Positions 53,158 through 61,039 of a stretch of DNA of 64,000 nt are shown here, in pieces. Made by a program: the position numbers and the translations under genes. The stretch comes from HGM11368 sp051883455 (GTDB taxonomy: Bacteria; Bacillota; Clostridia; Christensenellales; UBA3700). The first letter of the stretch is position 1. The number at the start of each line of letters is the position of its first letter. The stretch is from positions 1 through 64,000 of the forward strand of contig JBJETT010000007.1 in assembly GCA_051883455.1 (NCBI GenBank). The letters run 5' to 3'. Under the pieces are notes generated by a model. It searched no databases, was not told the origin of the DNA, and worked only from the letters and a program-made list of their open reading frames with translations.

Positions 53158-53173
53158 GTCAAATACAGTTAAG

Positions 53174-53200
53174 TCACCACCTTTTGGTGGTGATTTTTTT
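53174..53200 (+). terminator. Terminator after mrp
   Basis: CACCACC, loop TTTT and GGTGGTG followed by A and seven T. Confidence 0.92.
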
Positions 53201-53257
53201 AATTTTGGGGCTGTTTTTCGTTTGCAAATATTTTCTTGTATGTTATGATATGTAGCG

Positions 53258-54658
53258 GTGAAAGAAATGGAAGAAACGCAAAGACTAGTACCTAACAAAA
53301 TGGGCACGATGCCAATAGGCAAACTCTTGTTTTCTATGGCGTTGCCAATAGCCATATCTATGCTTGTGCAAGCGTTGTACAACGTCATAGACAGCATATT
53401 CGTGGCAAAACTCGGCGAGGACGCATTGACGGCGGTGTCGCTGGCTTTTCCTATCCAAAACGTCATCATTGCCATAGCGGTAGGTACTGGCGTGGGCGTC
53501 AATTCTTTACTCTCCAAGTCGCTTGGTCAGCACAACTTCGATAGAGCCAACAAGGTGGCGTCCAACGCGCTGTTGCTCGCTATCGTCAACACAGCGGTAG
53601 TAGCTTTGATAGGCGGACTTTTTGCTCGCAAGTATTACGAGATACAGACCGACATAACCTCAATCGTCAATATGGGCGCCGACTACACAATCATCGTGTG
53701 CGTCATCTCCGTCGGGGTATTTTTCCAAGTGACCTTCGAAAGACTACTACAAGCCACGGGCAAAACTCTCTTATCTATGGCGATGCAGCTAGTGGGCGCC
53801 GTCACCAATATCGTGCTTGATCCGATATTTATTTTCGGCTATCTCGGTGCGCCTGCAATGGGCGTCAAGGGTGCGGCTGTTGCTACCGTTATCGGACAAC
53901 TTCTCTCTATGCTCACGGGATTAGTCTTCAATTTATGCCTCAACAAGGAGATTAAACTATCTATTAGGGGTATGATACCCGACGGCAAATTGCTCGCCAA
54001 AATATACAAGGTGGCTATACCGTCTATGCTCATGGCGTCAATCACGTCGGTCACGGTCTTTGGCTTCAACCAAATACTGCTTGCTTTCAACACAGAGAGC
54101 AGCCTCATAGGCAATACTGCTACGTCATTCTTGGGCATATACTTCAAGCTGCAGAGCTTCGTATTTATGCCGGTATTCGGTATCAACAACGCTATGATTC
54201 CTATCGTTGCCTACAACTTCGGAGCCAAGCAAAAGCCTAGGATTTGGAAGACCGTCAAGATATCCGTCTTTGCAGCCGTGTGCATAATGTTAGTTGGTTT
54301 TATCATTATGCAGAGTATGCCGAGGGTTATGCTTAGGCTATTCGACGCGTCTGACGATATGATGGCTATAGGCACGGTAGGTTTAAGAATTTTGTCGGTG
54401 TCCTTCTTGATGGCAGGTTTCAATATTGTCATGAGCGGACTTTTCCAAGCCATAGGCAACGCCTTTTACAGCTTGATAATGTCGCTCTCTCGTCAAATCA
54501 TCATTGCCTTGCCCGTTGCGTGGCTTCTTGCCAAGACGGGTAGCATAGACAACATTTGGTGGTCGTTGGCGATTGCCGAAGCCTTTAGCTTGTTCTTCAG
54601 CTTGTTCTTCCTCGCTAAGGCCAAAAAGATGATAAATAGAGAGATAGACAACGCGTAA
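53258..54658 (+). CDS. MATE-family multidrug/cation efflux transporter
   Basis: The 466-residue protein has about twelve hydrophobic helices in two related halves. The N-terminal half has LFSMALPIAISMLVQALYNVIDSIFVAKLGEDAL, seen here as SMALPIAIS, ALYNVIDSIFV and GEDALTAVSLAFP, typical of the NorM/DinF-type MATE family. The frame opens with GTG at 53258, and an ATG at 53267 is equally plausible with a weak ribosome site. It exports drugs or metabolites by Na+ or H+ exchange; the substrate cannot be told from sequence. It lies between two terminators as a single-gene unit. Confidence 0.9.
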   Translation: MKEMEETQRLVPNKMGTMPIGKLLFSMALPIAISMLVQALYNVIDSIFVAKLGEDALTAVSLAFPIQNVIIAIAVGTGVGVNSLLSKSLGQHNFDRANKVASNALLLAIVNTAVVALIGGLFARKYYEIQTDITSIVNMGADYTIIVCVISVGVFFQVTFERLLQATGKTLLSMAMQLVGAVTNIVLDPIFIFGYLGAPAMGVKGAAVATVIGQLLSMLTGLVFNLCLNKEIKLSIRGMIPDGKLLAKIYKVAIPSMLMASITSVTVFGFNQILLAFNTESSLIGNTATSFLGIYFKLQSFVFMPVFGINNAMIPIVAYNFGAKQKPRIWKTVKISVFAAVCIMLVGFIIMQSMPRVMLRLFDASDDMMAIGTVGLRILSVSFLMAGFNIVMSGLFQAIGNAFYSLIMSLSRQIIIALPVAWLLAKTGSIDNIWWSLAIAEAFSLFFSLFFLAKAKKMINREIDNA

Positions 54659-54790
54659 TAACGTTATCTACTAAGTATCGAATGAGAAGCGTAAAATGAC
54701 GGAAAGGTCGTCTTTGTCATTGCGATTAAGCGTCGACCAAGTAGTTTTGTCATTTTGCCCTCTACATTGGCAATCTCAACCGCTTAAAAA

Positions 54791-54840
54791 GGCCCCTTTG
54801 TGTAAAGGGGGCTCCCGACAGTAGTCGGGTGGGGGATTGT
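54791..54840. repeat. REP-like intergenic element with two hairpins
   Basis: CCCCTTTGTGTAAAGGGG followed by CCCGA...TCGGG and a G-run form two adjacent hairpins in a 275-bp gap. The pattern resembles small dispersed intergenic repeats of Firmicutes. Copy number cannot be assessed from this window; I saw no second copy. Confidence 0.45.
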
Positions 54841-54885
54841 ATTTTATAATATCATTTGAGAGTACGACGTAATCTTTCGCAAACG

Positions 54886-54914
54886 AAAAAGTCGCCCCAA
54901 TCTTAGGGCGGCTT
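54886..54914 (-). terminator. Terminator of the ispDF-membrane protein transcripts
   Basis: On the minus strand GCCGCCC pairs with GGGGCGAC and is followed by five T, just past the end of the 100-residue membrane protein gene. Confidence 0.75.
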
Positions 54915-54933
54915 AATCTATTTTATACGTTAT

Positions 54934-55236
54934 TTATTTTTTCCTTTCTTCCAGGTACTTCTCCATACCTTGGACGGTTGCTTTGGCTATGTGGTAGTCG
55001 GCGAAAATCATTATAGCACAAGTGAGTAGGGCAAGGACGCTCATTGTTATACCGCCGAGTATCGTCTTAATTCCTTCGAAGGCAAAGCTCTTGACGAGAT
55101 AAAAAGCCCCCGTCACGCCAACGAAACCACCCACGAAGAGTATGCAAACGAAGCCCACGTAGGACACAATCGTCATCAATATCATCAAGATATCGTTGAA
55201 TATCAATTCTGATTTTTTTATCGGCTTTTCGTTCAT
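54934..55236 (-). CDS. Small membrane protein of unknown function
   Basis: The 100-residue protein has two hydrophobic segments (about 14-46 and 58-82) and charged ends, with both termini probably inside. No ribosome site is visible; TATAAT at 55249-55254 on the same strand suggests a short or leaderless transcript. It lies 35 bp after ispDF. No family is recognised. Confidence 0.55.
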   Translation of the reverse strand: MNEKPIKKSELIFNDILMILMTIVSYVGFVCILFVGGFVGVTGAFYLVKSFAFEGIKTILGGITMSVLALLTCAIMIFADYHIAKATVQGMEKYLEERKK

Positions 55237-55271
55237 ATTATTATTTTACCATTATATCGCTTGATTTACAA

Positions 55272-56402
55272 CTACTTTTGATACAGCGCGCAGTAGGCGT
55301 TGCAGCTTATGGCTTCTTCGCGTCCCACCAATCCCAACTTTTCGGTGGTAGTAGCTGTTATGCTTACTCTAGTTACGTCAATGTCTATAGCCTCGGCTAG
55401 CGTTTCTTCAATTATAGGAATAAACTCGGCAAGACGCGGTTTTTGCGCCATAATCGTAGCTGACACGTTGCCCACTCTATAGCCTTGACTTTTTAGTATT
55501 CCGAGTACGTTTTTGAGTAGTATTATGCTAGATATGTTCTTAAATGCAGGGTCGGTATCGGGGAAGAGCCTACCTATATCTCCGTTGTGAGAGGCGGAGA
55601 GCAGTGCGTCCATGATTGCGTGCGTCAACACGTCGGCGTCGCTGTGTCCGAGTAGCCCCTTGTCGTGAGGGATATTGACGCCGCCGAGTATCAACGCTCT
55701 ACCTTCGACGAGTTGGTGTGTGTCCCAACCGCAACCCGCAAAGAAGGTCTCGGGAACAAACCTAGATAGGTCGCTAGCATAAGTGATTTTGGTATTGTCG
55801 CTATCGCCCTCAACGAGGTAAATTTTGCCTATATATTGTTCGTATAGCGATGCGTCATCGGAGAAGGTCTTGCCTTCTAGCTCGGCTTGCGCGTAAGCTT
55901 CTTTCAACTTTTTTGCATCGAATATTTGAGGCGTTTGCACCGTCCAATATTTAGATCTATCCACCGCCTCGCTAAGTCCGTTTTCCACTATACGCAAACT
56001 ATCCGACACGGGCAGAGCAACCACGCCGTTGCCCCATTTGATAGCGCAAGCGATAGTCCTATCTATCAAAGCTTTTTTGACGAAAGGTCTTGCGCCGTCG
56101 TGTACGATAACGAGGTCGCAGTCGTCCTCTATGCAAGATAGGGCATTGCGAACCGAAGCCGTGCGATTGTCTCCGCCCTTGCATATTGTAATATCGGCGT
56201 CGACGTTTTCTATTGCCTCGGCTATCCACTCTCTGTCTTCGTCGGCGCATGCGATAATCAGCCTCGACACGTCTTGTCTACAAAAGGCTGTCAAAGTCTT
56301 GCAAAGAAGTGGCATACCGCCTATATTGAACTTAAGTTTACTATATCCAAGCCCCGCTCTCGTCGAAGCACCGCCACAAGGGAATATTGCGTTAATTTTC
56401 AT
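55272..56402 (-). CDS. ispDF: Bifunctional IspD-IspF (MEP isoprenoid pathway)
   Basis: The 376-residue fusion carries out two steps of the non-mevalonate pathway. Residues 1-220 are the IspD cytidylyltransferase, with the Gly-rich loop FPCGGASTRAG and DGARPF at 102-107. Residues 221-376 are the IspF cyclase, with metal ligands D227, H229 (GWDTH) and H261, and the LGHSDADV motif near 251-258. In many bacteria these are neighbouring genes; fusions occur in several lineages. The fusion overlaps rqcP by 11 bp. Confidence 0.95.
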   Translation of the reverse strand: MKINAIFPCGGASTRAGLGYSKLKFNIGGMPLLCKTLTAFCRQDVSRLIIACADEDREWIAEAIENVDADITICKGGDNRTASVRNALSCIEDDCDLVIVHDGARPFVKKALIDRTIACAIKWGNGVVALPVSDSLRIVENGLSEAVDRSKYWTVQTPQIFDAKKLKEAYAQAELEGKTFSDDASLYEQYIGKIYLVEGDSDNTKITYASDLSRFVPETFFAGCGWDTHQLVEGRALILGGVNIPHDKGLLGHSDADVLTHAIMDALLSASHNGDIGRLFPDTDPAFKNISSIILLKNVLGILKSQGYRVGNVSATIMAQKPRLAEFIPIIEETLAEAIDIDVTRVSITATTTEKLGLVGREEAISCNAYCALYQK

Positions 56403-56643
56403 CCGTCAACACCTCGTACATATCCGTACAGTCTTGCTTTTTGATTGTTTCTTCTACCTTGAGTATTCTAAATCTAAAGGTCTTGTCACCAAAGAAGAGT
56501 GTCACCTCGTCGCCTACCTTGACTTGCGTACCCGCTTTGGCAGGGCGAGAGTTGATTTGCACTCTCTGTGCGTCGCACGCCTCGTTGGCAACGGTGCGCC
56601 TTTTGATAATTCTCGATACTTTCAAAAACTTGTCCAATCTCAT
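56392..56643 (-). CDS. rqcP: S4-domain RNA-binding protein RqcP-like
   Basis: The 83-residue protein is essentially one S4 domain: MRLDKFLKVSRIIKRRTVANEAC, abbreviated here to its motif RLDKFLKVSRIIKRR, then VQINSRPAKAGTQVKVGDEV. In Firmicutes the RqcP (YabO) protein of this size helps RqcH add alanine tails to stalled nascent chains on 50S subunits. Length and motif match; Hsp15-like heat-shock S4 proteins are the alternative. It overlaps ispDF by 11 bp. Confidence 0.85.
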   Translation of the reverse strand: MRLDKFLKVSRIIKRRTVANEACDAQRVQINSRPAKAGTQVKVGDEVTLFFGDKTFRFRILKVEETIKKQDCTDMYEVLTDEN

Positions 56644-57160
56644 ATCAATCTCTCTTGCTTATTATATTACGCATTATTAAGTATATCATAATAAAAAATA
56701 ATATCAATATTTATCTCAATAATTATCGGGTTTCTAGCCAAAAAAATTACACTTTACGCCGTATCTTGTCCAACTCTTATATTTCTAAGTTTTGAATAAG
56801 CCTTTATTCGACTCGGTATTGTTAGAGTCGTTATCTATATCGAAAAGTAGTGCTTGTTTAAAATTTCTCTACGACAACAAGATTTTTACTAAAAATTTTA
56901 CATAAATTTTACTTTTCTATAAAATTTTACACAAATTTTACTTTTGTTTTCTTATCCAAAATTTATTCAAGTTCAAAGAAAAGACAATGGAAAATAACGC
57001 AAAAAGACACTACAAAACAGCGGGGAAATAGTCAAAATCTAAATAAAACTTAGCTTTTTTTCGTGATTTAGATTATCTTGCAAAAAGAGAGTCGTAATAT
57101 AGCCAATAAGATATAATACTCGCAAAAATTAAAAATTTACGTATATTTTATAAAAAAGCG
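56644..57160. other. AT-rich gap upstream of rpoB with direct repeats
   Basis: This stretch of over 500 bp holds no gene I can support. It contains two copies of an AAAATTTTACAYAAATTTTACTTTT-like block (about 56887-56943), described by its core ATTTTAC repeated four times. The sequence is strongly A/T-rich and could bend DNA or act as an upstream promoter element. Ribosomal genes rplJ and rplL, usually found here, are absent. Confidence 0.5.
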
Positions 57161-57189
57161 TTGACTTGCTTGTGGGCTTGTGCTAAAAT
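57161..57189 (+). promoter_or_regulatory. Sigma-A promoter of rpoBC
   Basis: TTGACT (57161-57166) and TAAAAT (57184-57189) are 17 bp apart with an extended -10 TG at 57181-57182. The rpoB start lies 80 bp further on, preceded by AGGAGG. Confidence 0.7.
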
Positions 57190-57269
57190 CTATAATCGTG
57201 CAACTATGCGTTATTATATTTATTATAGTTGCGCCAATTATTACGAAAATATTTTAAGGAGGGTTTGAT

Positions 57270-60200
57270 ATGCCTCAAAGAATTCATAAAATCAAGTGCG
57301 GCAACAACGAGAGAATGTCTTTTTCCAAGATCAAAGACGTGCTCGAAATTCCGTATTTGATTGAACTGCAAAAAGAGTCTTACAAGCAGTTTATCAACGA
57401 AGGTATCAGAGATATTCTCAACGAGTTTTCTCCGGTAGTTGATAGAGCTGGTAGATTTGAATTGCACTATCTCGGCTATTCTTTGGAAGGTACGCCTAAG
57501 TACAGTATCAAAGAGTGCAAAGAAAGAGACGCTACTTACGCGTTGCCTCTCAAGGTCAAGGTAAGACTTGTCAGAAAAGAGACGGGAGAAATGACGGAAG
57601 AAGACGTGTTTATGGGTGATATTCCTATCATCACCGACAACGGTTCTTTCATCATCAACGGCTCGGAGAGAGTAATCGTCAGCCAGCTCGTTAGATGTCC
57701 CGGCGTGTATACTACGTCCGACGGCAAGGACCGCAACGGCGTAGAGAGATTTTCTACTCTTATTATGCCAAACCGTGGCGCAAGACTTGAGTTTAAGCAA
57801 GACGCAAGCAATATTTTGTGGGTATACGTAGACCGCAACCGTAAGGTGCCTTCTACCGTTTTGCTCAGAGCTTTGGGCTTGGCAACCGACGAAGATATCA
57901 TTGCTACCTTCGGCGACGAGGTTATGCTTAGAGAGACCATCAAAAAGGACAATACCAAGACGGCTGAGGACGCCAAAATCGAGTTGTACAAGAAACTCAA
58001 GCCGGGCGAAATTCCTAACCAAGACGGTATCGACCAACACATTAGAGGTTTGCTCTTCGACCCTAAGAAGTACGAGCTTTTGCGCGTGGGCAGATACAAA
58101 CTCAACAAGGTTCTTTCTATTGCCAACAGAATTGCCGGCTTAGAATTGGCTGAGGATATCGTAGATAGCGAGACGGGCGAAGTTTTGGCTACCAAAGGAC
58201 AAGTTCTCAGCGTAGAAGAAGCTAGAAAGCTCCAAAACGCAGGCGTCAACGAAGCAATCGTTGTAGCTCCCGACGGCAGCAACTTCAAGGTTATCGGCAA
58301 CAAGACCGTCGATATCAACGCACTCTCTTTTGACGGCAAGTCTTTTGAGGAATACTTCGGCGTAACCGCGGAACAAGCGGGTTTGATGGAAGACGTATAT
58401 TACCCTGTGCTCAAAAAGCTTATGTCTGAAAATGCAGACAAAAACGCACTTCTTCAAGCTATTGCCGACAATATCGAAGATTTGTTCGTCAAGCACGTTA
58501 CCTTTGACGATATCGTAGCGGGCGTATCTTACAACCTCGGCATCTCTCACGGACTTGGCAAAGCCGACAATATCGACCACCTTGCCAACAGAAGAGTAAG
58601 AGCCGTAGGCGAGTTGCTTTACGCTCAATTCCGCACCGGTATCACCAGACTTGACAAGGGTATCAAAGAGAAGATGAGCATTACCCAAGAGGACGAGGAC
58701 TGCAAGGCTCAAAGCTTTATCAACATCAAGCCTGTGACGGCAGTCATCAAAGAATTCTTCGGTTCTTCTCAGCTTTCGCAATTTATGGACCACTACAATC
58801 CTATCGCCGAGCTTACCCACAAGCGTAAGCTTTCCGCATTGGGACCTGGCGGTCTTAACAGAGAGAGAGCGGGCTTCGACGTGCGTGACGTACACTATAC
58901 TCACTACGGTCGTCTTTGCCCTATCGAGACTCCTGAAGGACAAAACATCGGTCTTATTTCTTCGCTTGCAACCTTTGCCAAAGTCAACAAATACGGACTT
59001 ATCGAGACCCCTTATCGCAAGGTAATCAAGGGCGAGGGCAAAGTTACCGATGAAGTAATATATTTGCAAGCCGACGACGAGGACGCATTCGTAGTTGCGC
59101 AAGCCAACGAAGAGTTGGACGACAACGGCGTATTCGTCAACGAACGTGTAAATTGCCGTTTTAGAGATGAGATTGCAGAGTATTCTCGCAAGGACGTTGA
59201 CTTTATGGATATTTCGCCTAAGCAAGTTATATCCGTAGCTGCTTCGCTTATCCCATTCCTCGAAAACGACGACGCGGCGCGTGCGTTGATGGGCTCCAAC
59301 ATGCAGCGTCAGGCTGTACCGCTCATCAAGCCTGAGGCTCCAATCATCGCAACGGGTATCGAAGCTAAGATTGCTCACGACAGTGGCGTTATGGTTCTTG
59401 CTAAGAGCAACGGCGTGGTTGACTACGTCAGCGCAGACAAGATTGTAGTTGCTACCGACGACGGCGGCAAGGAAGAATACAAGCTTCAAAAATACGAAAA
59501 GAGCAACGCAGGCACTTGCATTATCCAAAAGCCTATCGTGACCAAGGGACAAAAGGTCATCAAGGGCATGGTACTCGCCGACGGACCTTCGACTCAAAAC
59601 GGAGAATTGGCACTCGGTCGCAACATTCTCGTAGGCTACATGTCTTGGGAAGGTTACAACTACGAGGACGCTATACTTATCAACGAAGACCTCGTCAAAG
59701 ACGACGTATTTACCTCTATTCACATTGAGAAGTACGAGATAGAATGTCGTGACACAAGACTTGGCGAAGAGCAAATCACTCGTGATATCCCTCACGTAAG
59801 TGCAGACTCTATCAAGTATCTTGACGAGGACGGTATAATCATGGTGGGCGCAGAAGTCCACAGCGACGACTACTTGGTTGGTCGCGTAACTCCTAAGGGA
59901 GAGACGGAGCTCTCGCCTGAAGAGAGATTGCTAAGAGCAATATTCGGTCAAAAGGCAAGAGAAGTGAGAGATACTTCCCTCAAATTGCCTCACGGTCAAT
60001 ACGGTATCGTCGTAGACGTCAAAGTATTCAAGAGAGAGAATAAAGACGAGTTGCCACCTGGAGTAAACAAACTCGTAAGAGTATACGTTGCTCAAAAGCG
60101 TAAAATCGGCGTAGGTGACAAGATGTCAGGTCGTCACGGTAACAAGGGCGTCGTATCGAGAGTATTGCCAAGAGAGGATATGCCATTTATGGCTGACGGA

Positions 60201-61028
60201 ACTCCTTTGCAAATCGTGCTCAACCCATTGGGCGTGCCTTCTCGTATGAATATCGGTCAGGTATTGGAAGTTCACCTTGGACTTATCGCCAAACTTCTCG
60301 ATTGGAAGATTGCAACCCCTGTATTCGACGGCGCAACGGAAGCAGATATCAAGCAATTGCTCATCGAAAACAACCTCCCTGCACACGGCAAGTTGGAGTT
60401 GTTCGACGGAAGAACGGGTGAGAAGTTCGAAAACCCTGTAACCGTGGGCTATATGTATATGCTCAAGCTCTGCCACCTCGTAGACGACAAAATCCACGCT
60501 CGTTCTATTGGACCTTACAGCCTCGTTACGCAACAGCCTCTCGGCGGTAAAGCGCAATTCGGTGGACAAAGATTCGGTGAAATGGAAGTTTGGGCTTTGG
60601 AAGCATACGGCGCAGCTCACATTTTGCAAGAGATTTTGACCGTCAAGTCGGACGATATCAACGGCAGACAAAAGGTATACGAAGCAATCGTCAAGGGCGC
60701 CCCTGTCGCAGAACCTGGAACGCCTGAATCATTCAAGGTGCTTATCAAAGAATTCCAAGCGTTGGGACTCGATATCAAGGTTCTCAACGAGAACAAGGAA
60801 GAAATCGGTATCCGCGAGATGATAGAGGACGAGAGCGAATTGTTGCCTGAGAAGGAACAAGAAAAAGAAGAAGTAGATCCATTCCAGCTTGAAGAAACCG
60901 ACCTGTTCGGTCTCGGTGGCGGAGAAGACGTCGATATCAACATTGACAATTTGCTCGGTATGGGCGAAGCCGACGATGACGACGACGCAATTTTCGGCAA
61001 CTTGTTTGACAACAAGGACGAAGAGTAA
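57270..61028 (+). CDS. rpoB: RNA polymerase beta subunit
   Basis: The 1252-residue subunit is complete. It has the N-terminal protrusion and lobe domains, and the rifampicin-binding cluster around 498-530 (GSSQLSQFMDHYNP, then LTHKRKLSALGPGGL). The conserved GRHGNKGVVS and the C-terminal switch region QPLGGKAQFGGQRFGEMEVWALEAYGA, cited here by the parts GGQRFGEMEVW, are intact. The last 70 residues are acidic and Gly/Asp-rich, as in several Firmicutes. It lies 11 bp ahead of rpoC and has its own promoter rather than following rplJL. Confidence 0.98.
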   Translation: MPQRIHKIKCGNNERMSFSKIKDVLEIPYLIELQKESYKQFINEGIRDILNEFSPVVDRAGRFELHYLGYSLEGTPKYSIKECKERDATYALPLKVKVRLVRKETGEMTEEDVFMGDIPIITDNGSFIINGSERVIVSQLVRCPGVYTTSDGKDRNGVERFSTLIMPNRGARLEFKQDASNILWVYVDRNRKVPSTVLLRALGLATDEDIIATFGDEVMLRETIKKDNTKTAEDAKIELYKKLKPGEIPNQDGIDQHIRGLLFDPKKYELLRVGRYKLNKVLSIANRIAGLELAEDIVDSETGEVLATKGQVLSVEEARKLQNAGVNEAIVVAPDGSNFKVIGNKTVDINALSFDGKSFEEYFGVTAEQAGLMEDVYYPVLKKLMSENADKNALLQAIADNIEDLFVKHVTFDDIVAGVSYNLGISHGLGKADNIDHLANRRVRAVGELLYAQFRTGITRLDKGIKEKMSITQEDEDCKAQSFINIKPVTAVIKEFFGSSQLSQFMDHYNPIAELTHKRKLSALGPGGLNRERAGFDVRDVHYTHYGRLCPIETPEGQNIGLISSLATFAKVNKYGLIETPYRKVIKGEGKVTDEVIYLQADDEDAFVVAQANEELDDNGVFVNERVNCRFRDEIAEYSRKDVDFMDISPKQVISVAASLIPFLENDDAARALMGSNMQRQAVPLIKPEAPIIATGIEAKIAHDSGVMVLAKSNGVVDYVSADKIVVATDDGGKEEYKLQKYEKSNAGTCIIQKPIVTKGQKVIKGMVLADGPSTQNGELALGRNILVGYMSWEGYNYEDAILINEDLVKDDVFTSIHIEKYEIECRDTRLGEEQITRDIPHVSADSIKYLDEDGIIMVGAEVHSDDYLVGRVTPKGETELSPEERLLRAIFGQKAREVRDTSLKLPHGQYGIVVDVKVFKRENKDELPPGVNKLVRVYVAQKRKIGVGDKMSGRHGNKGVVSRVLPREDMPFMADGTPLQIVLNPLGVPSRMNIGQVLEVHLGLIAKLLDWKIATPVFDGATEADIKQLLIENNLPAHGKLELFDGRTGEKFENPVTVGYMYMLKLCHLVDDKIHARSIGPYSLVTQQPLGGKAQFGGQRFGEMEVWALEAYGAAHILQEILTVKSDDINGRQKVYEAIVKGAPVAEPGTPESFKVLIKEFQALGLDIKVLNENKEEIGIREMIEDESELLPEKEQEKEEVDPFQLEETDLFGLGGGEDVDINIDNLLGMGEADDDDDAIFGNLFDNKDEE

Positions 61029-61039
61029 GGAGGTACGAT

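Noticed and set aside
58140..59861. 573-codon open frame antisense to rpoB
   Set aside because: It mirrors the codon pattern of rpoB, has no ribosome site and no recognisable protein character.
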